DNA from: Setomelanomma holmii
Lineage: Eukaryota > Ascomycota > Dothideomycetes > Pleosporales > Phaeosphaeriaceae
Assembly (NCBI GenBank): GCA_010015745.1
Contig: ML978161.1
Coordinates: forward strand, 496,001-560,000
DNA: 64,000 nt
Direction: 5' to 3'
Position numbers and translations under genes: made by a program. Under the pieces are notes generated by a model, which saw only the letters and a program-made list of their open reading frames with translations, was not told the origin of the DNA and did not search any database. The first letter of the stretch is position 1; every line of letters begins with the position of its first letter. Positions 46,587-58,244 of this stretch are shown here, one piece after another.

Positions 46587-47651
46587 TATGCGCGTCGGGG
46601 ATTATGTTGTGAAAGAGAGAGTGTGGGTCGGCACCGCGCAGTTGCTGGATGCGACGTGCGGTGGTGTTGTCAGGATGCGTTTGCGGGATGGTGCGACGTG
46701 CCGTGCGTGCGGCGTGTCTCTTCAACAACGCGGAGAGAACGGGTAGAGGTAAGGAGCGAAGACGGCCAGGTGGTGATGCCTGCCGCCGAAGTTCAGCGCG
46801 AGAGTCGGGCTGCGACTGCGTGCGGAGGCGTGGCGATGGGAGAGCGTGGTGGGTAGGGATGAGTGAGGCGGCCAGGAGGTTGGAGGGCTAGGAGAGATTC
46901 AATGGCGAGTCGGACACCGCTGCATGCGGTTAAGCGCAACGGATCGCTTCTGCTTCCTCACCGCCGAGGGAGAAAGCGGAGAACGAGCCAATTGAAAGAC
47001 ACACCGGGCTGCAGTTCGGGAGGACAAACCGTTAGGTTCGAGCAGAGTGTGCTTGATTAGGGTCCAGCATGCATGATGATGAAGGCGTGTTTGCTAGAGT
47101 TGTCCACGGGTTGCTTTGGGCCGCTGCAGATCACGGGACCAAGAGTCCGGCCAAAGCTAAATTCTGGTGACATAAGCAGCGTCGACGCTCTCGATTTGGA
47201 TCTTTCGGGAAAGTGAGACGGTTCCATCCAGTCTGAACAGTCCAGGAGGATTTTGTTCATTTGACGTGAAGTGTACATGACATGTATTCGTGGTTATGCA
47301 GGACCCTGCAAGACTTGGTTTTTCGCTCGACGAGCGCCACGCAATGCACTGGGTAATAGCGACATTGCACCGAAGCATAGTGAATCTCCATGAGTAACTA
47401 CGAGTTAATAGCAGAGGGACATCATTTGGAACATAGATCCCTGATATTGATGAGAATAAGTCAGTACCGTATTTGGTGTTCAAAGTCGTGCATTTCTCGC
47501 TGACGTAATCCTGTTGGTCTTAGCGCCCACGCACCTTTTTGCAGCAACTACAACATCGTCGTCGTGAAACACCCGCTAACCAGCAAAAGTTGCCGCCTCC
47601 GCTGCGTCGCCTGCTCGCTCACGAAGCCTACAGCGACTCAAATTGCCCAGC
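46587..47651. promoter_or_regulatory. bidirectional promoter region G-gamma / eIF3a
   Basis: 1.07 kb between divergent starts. The side near G-gamma is GC-rich. The side near eIF3a has the CA-rich leader expected of a highly expressed gene. No gene is supported in between. Confidence 0.5.
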
Positions 47652-50600
47652 ATGGCGCCTCCACCGCACTCCAAGCCGGAGAATACGCTGTACGTCGTGA
47701 GACCCCGCTTTGACAGTCCACAGACTGACATCTCGCAGGAAACGCGCACAGGAACTCATCGGAGTCGAACAGCAACAAGCTGCGCTGCAGCTCCTTCACG
47801 AACATGTCACCTCAAAGCGAACCCGCAATAGCCCGATCGCCTCCCTCGAGCCTGTCATGATCCTCTTCGTCGAACTCTGTGTCGATCTCCGCAAAGGCAA
47901 ACTCGCCAAGGATGGCCTATACCAGTACAAGAACACGGCACAGAACACCAACGTGGGAACCATCGAGCTCGTCTTCAAGCGCTTCATTGAGCTGGCAGAG
48001 CAAAAGGTTACCGAAGCCCAGGCCAAGGCGGACGAGGTGCAGTCAACCCTCGAGACTTCCACACAGACTCAGAACATCGACGATCTCGAGGCATCCGAGA
48101 CTCCGGAGTCAATCCTACTCTCCACTGTTTCTGGTGAACAGTCCCGTGACCGAACAGACCGCGCCATCGTGACCCCATGGCTGAAATTTCTCTGGGAGAC
48201 TTACAGGACGGTCCTCGACATCTTCAAGAACAATGCTCGCCTTGAGCTGATGTACCAGTCGACTGCACACCAGGCTTTCCAGTTCTGCTCCAAGTACGCC
48301 CGCAAGACCGAGTTTCGCCGTCTGTGCGAGCTGCTGCGAAACCACTTGCAGAATGCCGCCAAGTTCTCCTCGCAGATGCACGCCATAAACCTGTCAGACC
48401 CCGACACCCTACAACGGCACCTGGACACCCGCTTCCAGCAGCTCAACGTTGCTGTCGAGCTTGAGCTATGGCAAGAGGCTTTCCGAAGTGTTGAGGACAT
48501 CCACACACTCCTCAGCCTGAGCAAGCGCCCAGCGAAGAACATCATGATGGCCAACTATTTTGAGAAGCTTACTCGTATCTTCTTGGTCAGCGAGAATTAC
48601 CTCTTCCACGCCGCCGCCTGGAGCCGATACTACAACCTCCTTCGCCAGTCTGCCGCCGCCGTAGCGTCCGGACAGAGTCCGAAGAAGGACAACCCGGCCG
48701 TCACCGAGGCCGACATGACCAAGGCTGCTTCCTTCGTCGTTCTCTCTGCCCTCGCCATCCCCGTCATCAGTACTTCCCGCTCTCGTGGGGCTCTCGTGGA
48801 TGTCGATGAGGCGCGGAAAAATAAGAACTCTCGTCTCACCAACCTTCTCGCCATGTCACAGGCTCCGACTCGCGCCATTCTTTTCAAGGACGCGCTCAGC
48901 AAGGGACTGCTCAAGCGTGTTCGCCCCGAGATCCGTGATCTATACAACATTCTCGAAGTCGACTTCCACCCTCTCTCCATCTGCAAGAAGATCTCGCCTA
49001 TCCTCGCCCAAATTGGCGCTGACGAGGGCATGGAGAAGTATGTTGGACCACTTCAGCAGGTCATTCTCACTCGCCTCTTCCAGCAGCTGTCTCAGGTCTA
49101 CGACTCTGTCGAGATCAAATTTGTCCTTGAGCTGGCCCAGTTCCCCGAGCCTTTTCACGTCAGCAGTGGCACCATCGAGAAGTTCATCATGAACGGTTGC
49201 AAGAAGGGCGACCTTGCGATCCGAACTGATCACGCGACTGGCATCCTCACATTCGACTCAGACGTATTTTCCTCGGCGAAGGCCATGCACCCTGGCTCAG
49301 GTGCCGGCTCTGCTGAGACTGAGACTCGTTCTGTCCAGCGCCTACAGAGCACACCAGCTGAGATTGTCCGGACTCAGCTCACCCGCCTAGCCAAGTCTCT
49401 CTTTGTCACCTGCCAATATGTTGACCCGTCGTTCAATGCCGACCGACACCGGGCCAAAGACGCTGCCCTTCTTCGTGCCAAGGAAGGAGCTGAGAAGGAG
49501 CATCAAGAGATTCTTACTCGTCGCGACATTATTTCACAGAAGAAGGAGGCTGCACTCAAGGCTCAGCAGGCAAAGGAGAACGAGGAGCAGACCAAGAGGC
49601 TTATTCGCCAGCAGCAACAGAAAGAAGAGGAGTCGCGCCGATTAGCTGAAGAGCAGAAGCAGCGTGCGGAAGCTCGCATCAAAGCTGAGCAAGCGCGCAT
49701 CCAGCGCGAGGAGATGGCGAAGCAGATCGAAGAGCTCAAGAAGACGACCAAGGTCGATATCGACCTGCCAGAGGATCTCGCCGATATTGACTCCCAGCGC
49801 ATTCGTATCATTAAGCTTCAAGCGCTCGAAAAGGAAAAGAACCTCCTTGGCGAGCAGCTCCGCATTGCTGGCAAGCGCATCGACCATCTCGAGCGTGCAT
49901 ACCGCAAGGAGGAAGTAAAGCATCTCAAGGAGGATTACGAAAAGCAGATGGAGGCTGATCGCACGGCGTACGAGAAGGCCACTGCTGAGGAGCTCAAAGA
50001 GTCCGAGCAGAAGCACAAGGAAGATGTTGCTCTCAAGCATCGTCTGTCAAGACTCGTACCCACCTACCAGCAGTTTGTGTCCACTGTCAAGCAGCAGCGC
50101 AAGCAAGAGTTTGAGAAGCGACAGAAGATCGCGCAGAAAGAGTTGGAGAGCAAGAAGGCAGCACGTGTCAAGGAGGTCAAGGACCGCTTGGCGAAGGAGC
50201 GAAGAGAGCGCGAAGAGGCCGAGCGCCGAGAGCGGGAGGAAGAAGAGCGACAACGGGAAGAAGCAGAGGCCAAATCCAAGGCCGACGAAGAGAGGAGGCA
50301 GAAACTCCTCGAGGAAAAGGCGAAGAGGGACGAAGAGAGAAAGTCAGTAGCATCTCGTCATCACATCTGCACAAAGCTAACATGGCACAGGGCACTTGAC
50401 GAGGTTACACGTGTCCAACGCGAGAAGGAAGCAGCGGCAGAGGCCAAGATTGCTGCTCAAAGAGCTGGTGGGTTCCGTCGTCAAGAGCCGGTCGCAGAGC
50501 CATCCCCCGCGGCTGCTCCACCACGCATTCCTTTACCTGCCGGTAAGATGACGTGGCGCGAGCGTGAGGCCTTGAAGGCTGCTGGTCAGACTCCGCCACC

Positions 50601-50985
50601 TGCCGCCACTTCACCAGCACCTGCTGCCGCGATCTCACCGGCACCCGCGGACGAGGCTGAGCCGCCCAAGCGAAGCGGATATGTTCCACCTGCTCTGCGT
50701 CAAGCTGGAGCACCTGGTGGAGGCTGGCGCGAGCGTGAGGCGAGTGGTCGCGGACAGCCTGCGCGTACCGAGTCTCCTGCCACTGGTGGTCGATATGAGG
50801 CTCCTCGACGCGGCTTTGGTGATGACAGGAATGCTTCACCGGCGACAGGCGGTGGCTACGTGCCTCCATCTCGCCGTGCTCCAGTCGATGGCGAGCGAGA
50901 GCGTGAGTCGGCACCGCCGCCTACGCAAGCGCCGAGTGATGGCAAGTACAGGCCAGGTGCATTTAGGCGCACCGGTGGTCAGTAA
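47652..50985 (+). CDS. TIF32: translation initiation factor eIF3 subunit A
   Basis: eIF3a, the large scaffold of eIF3 that binds the 40S subunit and mRNA during start-site scanning. Exons 47652..47689, 47739..50342 and 50391..50985 give 1078 aa. The first intron joins [20 protein letters not shown], the family's invariant start. The PCI domain occupies about residues 320-500 ([28 protein letters not shown]). A long charged coiled-coil spans about 540-880. The tail has spaced tryptophan/arginine motifs ([34 protein letters not shown]). The last intron (48 nt, GTCAGT donor, GCTAAC branch) contains no stop and keeps frame, so a retained form would add 16 residues; splicing gives the continuous coiled coil typical of homologues. 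Confidence 0.95.
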
Positions 50986-51149
50986 TGTGGTTTTATTTCA
51001 TGATGAATATGAGTCCTTGGTGTGAATCCAGATTCCAATGTTTTCATAGGCACGTAACGGTAGGGAAGATAGACAGATGTCTTATCGTTCTCATTTCATG
51101 GCATGTCAAGCGATGATGGCACGAAATGGAATGCATTCAGATTTACATT

Positions 51150-52997
51150 TCAGGGCTCAGCATCATGCATATCTCTCTTGAACCTCTCCATGCACCGCTG
51201 CTTCGTCATTTTCCAATCCACATGCGGTTTCGGGTAGCCCAACTTGTCGAACTCCTCTTTGCTGAGCCGCGCATGCGGCGCGAAGATAGCTTTGCCTTGT
51301 ACATTGGCGAGTTCCGGTACCCCTGACGCATCATGTTAGCATGCCAGCACCCGCCCAAAGCAGGACAAGAACCTACATTTCCTTATGTAATCTCCATCCG
51401 GATCATTCTTCTCCGCTTGACTCACCGGATTAAACACGGTATAACTCGGCTCCCAGCCCTGCGTGTTATTACTCAAATCCCAGTCAATCAGCGTTTCCGC
51501 AAAATACCGCTCCCCGCGCCTATAATCAAGGAGTAAATTACAATACAAGTAGCTCGACACATTCATCCGTAGGCGATTGTGCATGTACGCTTCAGCATTC
51601 AGCTGCCTCATACCCGCGTCAATAAACGGCTCGCCAGTCGTACCATTGTACCATTTCTCCCACCCTTCTTCGTCGTCTTCCCATTGCACGAAATCGAATT
51701 TGAGATTCTGCGGCATGTTCATGCTGGTATGTGGCGTGGTCATTGTCGTCTGGCGGTATAGTTCGCGAAACACGATTTCGCGCACCCAGCTGTATACACC
51801 CGGTTTTGCGGAGGATTCGGAGAAGTCGGCGCTGCCGTGGTTGTAGTCTGATACGCGTTGGAGGGCTTCGCGTACGCTGTACATGCCCGCGCTGAAGTAG
51901 GCGGAAAGCCGGGATGTGCTGTCTTTGGCGGGGTTGGAGCGTGTGGCGGCGTAGTTGTGGATGTGTTTGAGGAAGGTGTCCATGCGTTTGGAGGCGGCGG
52001 CGTGTCCGGGGGGCCAGAGTTTGCGGATGCGTTTCTTTTCGTCGGCGCTGGAGAATTGTTTGTCAGACGCAGGGGACGGAGCGGGCGTGTCGAAGAGGTG
52101 TTTGAGTTCGGATTTGAAGGAGGATGGGTTTGCGGCGGGTGCGGGGACGGTGTCGAGGAGTTCGGGTTGTTCTTTGACAATGGCGAGCCAGGTTTTGTGG
52201 TAGGGTGTGAAGACTTTCATGGGTTTGCCGCTGCCTGTGGTCATTGTGCCGGGTTCGATGACGGTTTGGTCGTGGTATAGCGAGACTTGGACATCGTCAC
52301 CAATCTCTTTGACAAGCTTGATGTCGCGGCGTAACTCATCGATCTCGTATTCATAGTTTCCGAAGACATGAGACACCTTCTCCTCCTGGAACCAGCCGAT
52401 GACGGTGTTTACGATCTTCTTCCTATCCTCACACTCGAGGAAGACTAGCGGAATATTGAGCGCCTTGAGTTCTTTTTGCATAATTTTCAAGCCTTCGCAC
52501 ATGAAGTCTACACGCGCTGGACTGGTTCCGTGCCAGGATTCATCAGCTGGACAATTGACGTAAACGCATAAGAGCGGTTTCTTTGATCTTTGTGCGAGCT
52601 CTGATGCGTGATGTAAAGCTGTATTGTCCTGGATGCGAAGATCCTTGGGATGGAACCAGTGCGCAACTTTTGTGACTTCTTTAACTTCATCTTGTGCTCC
52701 AAGCGCTTCTTGGAGATGATCGTACGGAAGGTTCTCATCGACATGCTTCGCGCGTTTGGTGGTCGTGTGACCGAGCTCAGAGCGCTCGTAACTGGTTCTC
52801 TTGGACATGACGCCTGGTTTGGCGGGAGTTTGTGCGGATTTGGTCGTCGATCTCTTTAACGCGTTTCTCGTCTGGAAGGTCGCGTGCACCAAAGGTCGCA
52901 GTGTTCCAAGTCGTGGCCCGGCGAATTCGACTAAAGCTCTGTGGACAAGATTCCTATGTATATTGCGAAAAGAGAGAAGTGATCTCGTGGAAAGCAT
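51150..52997 (-). CDS. PHR1: CPD photolyase (class I, cryptochrome/photolyase family)
   Basis: A light-driven FAD enzyme that splits cyclobutane pyrimidine dimers. Exons 52997..51377 and 51322..51150 give 597 aa. The N-terminal antenna domain begins at HWFHPKDLRIQDNTALHHA. FAD-binding and active-site sequence is clear: TSRLSAYFSAGMYSVREAL, EPFIDAGMRQLNAEAYMHNR, DWDLSNNTQGWEPSYT and VFNPVSQAEKNDPDGDY. The second exon supplies the usual end from VPELANVQGK. About 65 residues precede an internal methionine (MSKRTSYERS). They are Arg-rich, Ser-rich and nearly free of acids, like a mitochondrial presequence. The segment after that methionine carries TTTKRAKH, a possible nuclear signal. Two products for two compartments are therefore possible, as known for yeast Phr1. 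Confidence 0.95.
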
Positions 52998-53445
52998 TAA
53001 GACGCAACGCGCTCGCGCTTACGGATAGGTACATCTTTGTACCTGACTATGCTCGAAATCTGTGCTGAAAGCCACAAAGTGGTGACGTCGATTCACCGTG
53101 CTAATGCCGATTCATGCCACACCATGATGTCCGGCGAGGGTCGAACACCAATCGAACACCTTCCGAATCGATGTTTCAGATCTCAGATCTCTGGAACTTG
53201 CGGGATCTGCGATGCTCCACAAGCGCATGCAGAAGTTGGTGCGTTTGGTTGTGATAGGGTTGCAAGGTACCTACATCGATAATAGATATGATTGTGCAGT
53301 CCAGGCTAATGCGCATTGGACAGGGTGCGTGCTTCAAAATGCAACCATCTCCAATTGTCGCGTGCGATCCACATCCAAGAACTGCTCTCAGTAAATTTGC
53401 GGCAGGAGGAAGCAGCACACACTTTGTGTGTGGAAAGTAAGGTCT
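52998..53445. other. intergenic, photolyase promoter
   Basis: 448 bp upstream of the photolyase. No clear TATA box or repeat. Confidence 0.4.
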
Positions 53446-53989
53446 CTACCGATGCCAGACGATGACGTACCCCGTGTGAGGCGCTCCAGCATCGATTGAA
53501 CCACTGAAACCAACAGTTGTTGGTATGCTCATAACAGGCACCCGAGACGACTCTTTCCGATTCATGAGATACTGGCTGCTTTCAACTCCATATTCTGGAA
53601 TCACTACAGACTGATTTCGAACACTAGAGGTATTCACAGCTGCGAGGCCACCAGAAGACTTCCGCACGTGTCGCTTCTCTTCTCGACCACGACCTGACTT
53701 ACGTGCTGACAATCTTTTGCGAGCTGGCTTCGGCACCGCGTCCGTGGAACTCAAATCTAGAAATTTATTCAATGCATCGTTCTGCAGCCTTTGCAGATAG
53801 CCACCAATAATCGTACAGCTACGGACGCACACAGCATGTGCGCCGTTCACAGCGCACGCTCCTGCCAAGACAATCGGGCGGTACGTCAGTAGAGGGATCC
53901 CCACACGGGCGAATCACACCACAACCTCCGTTCACGTTGTCGCCAAGACCATTTCCCACCAGCCTCCCATTGATACGGAAAACGTGCAT
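53446..53989 (-). CDS. possible orphan protein (weak)
   Basis: A two-exon model, 53989..53920 and 53861..53446, gives 161 aa starting MHVFRINGRLVGNGLGDNVN. The intron end is convincing (CTACTGAC branch point, TTGGCAG acceptor) and the donor GTGTGA is acceptable. Without splicing, the second exon's frame has no ATG before its first stop upstream. The protein is basic in the middle (KPARKRLSARKSGRGREEKR) and otherwise without known motifs. There is no homology I can name. The region may instead be only the alkaline phosphatase upstream region. Confidence 0.3.
53665..53986. promoter_or_regulatory. E-box cluster upstream of alkaline phosphatase
   Basis: CACGTG at 53665..53670, CACGTT at 53933..53938, and CACGTT on the minus strand at 53981..53986. 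These are the core sites bound by PHO4/NUC-1-type bHLH factors. They lie 0.4-0.7 kb upstream of the alkaline phosphatase start. Function is inferred only. Confidence 0.4.
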
Positions 53990-54363
53990 CTCAACCCCAA
54001 TGAGGCAGCTCCTCCACCACGACGATGATGCCAGTGGCTCGTGGCGCGGACCAGGCCAGCGGAAATGGGACTGGACCAGGTAAACGGGGCGCTCATCTCG
54101 AGCAGTAAGAGTGCCTGGATATTGCACGAGGACGGCTAAAGAATGTTCACCGATCCACCTGCAGTGTAGAAGACATGCTACGGGGATGAGCTGCGGACCC
54201 TAGTAGGTTGACGCTTGACGGTTGCCGTGTTGGTCTTGGAGCTTGTATGCAGGTCCAGGTAGCTGTGCGAGGTTATAAAGTCGTGGACGGAGCATCCCAA
54301 AATTTCGGTTCATCGCGTCTTCCAAAGCCTGGCGTGCACTCCTGACCCTTTGTCGCGTTCACG
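53990..54363. other. alkaline phosphatase proximal upstream region
   Basis: 374 bp immediately upstream of the alkaline phosphatase start. No strong TATA box is seen (gttataaag at about 54274 is a candidate). Confidence 0.4.
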
Positions 54364-56620
54364 ATGAAGTGCATCTGCTCAATTGCTGCCGCAGCAGTGC
54401 TTTTGGGCACTGCCACTGCCCAGTCCTTCAGGCGTCTTGGAGCGTGTCCTACACTTGGTACGTGGTGACAGATTGATTTCAACGCGATTTACAGCTAACA
54501 GAGCTTTAGGTTGTATCTTCCCTCCTGACCAGTAAGGACTTGCACCTTTGGAAGCTCTTGGGAGCTGCTGGGGAACTTCTCTAGCTTGGATGCTAACCAA
54601 TTGGCAATAGGGCCGACTTCTTGGCTGGGCAATACTTTGACATCCGTCTCGAGGTGCACCAGCCTGTCAATGGGTCTGAAGTGATTGGTCTGCCTCTGGA
54701 CGAGCGCTTCACCTTCACAGTAGCAAAGAAGGGTGCTGCAGCGACGAATGCCACACAGTACTTCAAGCTCCTCCAAGAACCCAAGTTGGAAAAGTGGAAC
54801 TTTACGTGGTACGAGGGTAAGTGAAATATCAGTCAGAGATACCAGTACGTAGCTAATCATAATGCAGACTACTTCGCCCGTGATGCGAAGACGCCGTCAG
54901 TAGTCAATGTTGCGTCAAAAGCCTACCGACGAGTTGCTCTGTACGAGCCCGGAGAGTACACAGCTACCTTGAATTACAACAATGGCAGCAAAACTGTGGC
55001 TACTTGGCTCGTCAAGGACTTGGCTGAAGAGCGCAAGGCCAAGAACATCATCCTCTTCATAGGTGATGGAATGACAACGAACATGATCACGGCAGCACGC
55101 CTGATCGGACACAAGAGCATCAACGGAAAGTACCAGACCACCATGGCTATGGACAAGTTCCCTGTTCTTGGTCACCAGATGACCCACTCTATTGACAGCT
55201 TCATCACCGATTCTGCCAACTCTGCTGCAGCCCTCAACACTGGCCACAAGAGCACTGTCAACTGCTTGAACGTCTACGCCGACTCCAGCAAGGACCCATT
55301 CGATGACCCTAAGGTCGAGACCATTGCTGAGATGTTCCACCGTCTCACTGGCGGTCACATTGGCATCGTCTCTACAGCTTACATCGCCGATGCTACTCCT
55401 GCTGCCTTGGTCGCTCACACTCGTCTGCGTAGCCAGTATGGTGCTATCGTCGACAGCTTCCTCAACGGTGTCCAGAACTACACCTGGACCAAGGCGCCAA
55501 TTGATGTCATCTTTGGTGGAGGTGCTGAGCAGTTCTACCCTCCTTCGCTCGGAGGTGTCACATACCAGAACAAGGTAATTGATTTAGTCCAGAACTGACT
55601 GTGGGACGTTGGCTAACATTTCACCAAGGACTACTACCAGGAGTTCGCCAAAGCGAACTACTCGATTATCCAGAACCGCACCGCTCTTCTTGCTGCCAAG
55701 AACACCGACAAGGCCCTCGGTATTTTCACCGTCTCCAACATGGCCAAGTGGCTCGACCGCAACGTCTATCGCCAAAATCTCAACCAGTCCCTTTCACCTA
55801 CCGGCAACAAGGCTCCTGCCCTCGACCAGCCCGGTCTCAAGGACATGACTCTCAAGGCCATCGACATTCTTCAAGCCCGTTCCGGCAAGGATGGTTGGTT
55901 CCTCAGTAAGTGACCATGTACGAAGTGGATGTGAGATAAACGCTAACTTCGTGCCCAGTGAGCGAGGCAGCGTCGATTGACAAAATGATGCACGTCCTGG
56001 ACTACGACCGTGCTCTCGGTGAGTTGCTCGAACTCGACGACACCATCAAAGCCACCATCGCACACCTCAACCGCACCTCTTCTCTCAAGGAAACTCTGAT
56101 CCTCGTCACCGCCGACCACGGCCACGGCTTCGACGTCATGGGCTCCGTCGACACGCACTACCTAGCCGCGCAAAACGTGGACCGCAAAAAGCGCAGCGCC
56201 ATCGGCATCTACGAGGAATCTGGTTTGAGCCAGTACATCAACACTGGTAACCTGACCTATACAGACAGCAACTTCCCTTCCAATTGGGATCCCCGCTACA
56301 CCCTCTTCCAAGGCCTCATGGCCGACCCGGACCGGCGCGAAAACTGGTCCGTCCACAAATCCGGGCCTCGCGTGCCCGCGCGCGCCGCAAACGGGACAAC
56401 CGATTACTACGCTAACCCGTCGGATGGCGAGGGCGGCATTTTGCTCAACGGCACGCTGCCGATCGAGAACGATCAGGGCGTGCACAGCTTGACGGATGTC
56501 CCTGTGTTTGCTATGGGCCCGTGTCAAGAGCTGTTTGGCGGCGTGTATAATAGTCCGGATATCTTTTTTGGGATGGCGAAGTGCTTTGGATTGGCGAGGG
56601 GGAAGCCGAGTGAATATTGA
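54364..56620 (+). CDS. secreted alkaline phosphatase
   Basis: A metal-dependent alkaline phosphatase (PF00245-type fold) releasing phosphate from organic esters outside the cell or at its surface. Six exons, 54364..54457, 54510..54531, 54611..54816, 54868..55574, 55629..55905 and 55959..56620, join to 655 aa. Exon 2 is only 22 nt. Residues 1-20 are a signal peptide (MKCICSIAAAAVLLGTATAQ). Metal motif IILFIGDGM (D174) and active-site FITDSANSAAAL (S223 nucleophile) are present, as is LVTADHGHGFDV for the second metal site. Several N-x-S/T sites support secretion. The N-terminal 110-residue domain before the catalytic fold is typical of the fungal form. No GPI signal or C-terminal helix is seen. 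It may belong to the phosphate-starvation response. Confidence 0.93.
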
Positions 56621-57278
56621 GGATGAAAAAGATGGCTCGAGTGTGAGATGATTGATGATGATGGTGATGAGTAGGTTAGATGTGTTGTGGTCAAGTAGTA
56701 ATGAACGTCTAATGTCATATGCAAAGGTTGGAATTGGCATCTGATGCTCGTTCTCCACTATAGCGCTTCCCCTTGACTTTACATTTAGGCGCAGCACGAA
56801 TGTACACGCTCAGATTTGAAGCGATGGCTATGTGACGAGTACAGTAGCCTGGATGTCTTCATGGTCCTCTGGAACTTCCACGAGCATACTTCACATGCAT
56901 GTGAACCCTCAGCCTCACTTCACCAGGGGAGACGAGGTGAGCGATTTCAGGTTCATGGTCTGCAGGCCTCTACGTTCGCTTCCACATCTCAAATCCACAT
57001 CGTGATACAAAGGATGGATAAACTGGAGATGAAGACATTATCATTATTCGTTATTCGTATCTCCTCAATCGTCATGTATGTAATGCTGCGGCCATTTCAC
57101 ATCTGCGTCCCAACCCTGATATATTTAGGGCCACCCGAGCAAGTTGCCTCGTGCCTATGGAGGTTTCCAAGGATATCGGAAGGTCCTGTCAGGTTCCCGG
57201 CGAACATGAGGCTCATACTAGCTTCAAAGAGGCATTAGCACCATGTCTGGAGCAGTTGCTAACCAGAAGTGCGTTTCC
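56621..57278. other. intergenic between convergent 3' ends
   Basis: 3' flanks of the alkaline phosphatase and the EI24/Rrt8-like gene. Nothing else is recognised. Confidence 0.45.
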
Positions 57279-58244
57279 TCACAACTCTCTCTTGGCACGC
57301 TCGGCCTGATTGCGCAGGTTAGGCGCAGTCGAGCTTCCACCGCTCTGCTGATCAGTCTCCATGTCTGCGGCCCACAAGGCTGCTCCGACAGTGTTTGTGA
57401 ATGCGAAGAAGATGCCCGCAATGGGAACGAGCTCGAGAAGGACGGCTGGCACACCAAAGCTGGTAATTGTTAGTTGTATACCTAAAGATGAAGGGGTTAT
57501 CTACTAACCTAGCATATGCAGCCTTGCGCTTCTCAACAAACTGATCCTTCTCCTGCTTCTTCATCTGCTTGAGCTGGAAGTACCGCGCATGCGCAGTAGG
57601 CCCAAACTTGCGACCTTGCAGAATGACAAAGAGTACAGTTCCGACGATGGGAATGAAGTTGAGCGGGAGATACATGAAGTAGCGCACGATGGCGGCAGGT
57701 GTGAATTTGGCGAAGGGCTTGGACACAAGCTTCCCTAGCTTCGCGACTGGGTCACTGCCTGACTTGACCTGGCGCTCATTCTGCACCAGTGTGTTCAGAT
57801 TGCGACACAGCAGCGTGCCATCAAAGGTGTCCACGAGGGCGTCGTCGATCAAGAAGTTCTTGCTCAACACGGAGAAGATAGTGGAAGCTTCACTCAGCAC
57901 CAGCAGGACCGTTGTGAAGATGGCGAGCGGGCCGTTAAAGATGGCGAGGAGGGCTGCTTGTGGCACGTATGTCACGGCAAACATGAAGACCGTGACACCC
58001 AGGCCGAGGGAGACGGTCGGGATCAGCTTCGCTGCAAGCGGCTTCCATAGTGTACGGTTCGCGAAGAAGAAGACAATGCCCTGGCAGAGCTGTCAGCATA
58101 GTGTTAGGCACAAGAAGCAGAGCCTCCTACCTTGAATGGATAGAGATAGGCGGCGGAGCGGATGGCATCTTTGGCAAGCTCTCTGGCCTGAACAAAGTCC
58201 TCCTTCGCGACCTCCTTGACTTTGTTGGTGACTCTCTCTGACAT
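57279..58244 (-). CDS. EI24/Rrt8-like multi-pass membrane protein
   Basis: Exons 58244..58131, 58080..57509 and 57459..57279 give 288 aa. It is a multi-pass protein of the EI24-domain group that includes the yeast outer spore wall/lipid-droplet proteins Rrt8 and Lds1/2. Features in order: an amphipathic N-terminal helix (MSERVTNKVKEVAKEDFVQA), a YLYPFKGIVFFFANRTLWKP entry, two long hydrophobic hairpins (about 58-105), a further pair (LPLNFIPIVGTVLFVILQGR, a family hallmark), and a last hydrophobic segment ELVPIAGIFFAFTNTVGAAL. The tail is short and charged (NQAERAKREL). In yeast the family affects spore wall and lipid droplets; its role in filamentous fungi is not established. The last exon was found by joining AG|C across a 49-nt intron. 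Confidence 0.85.
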
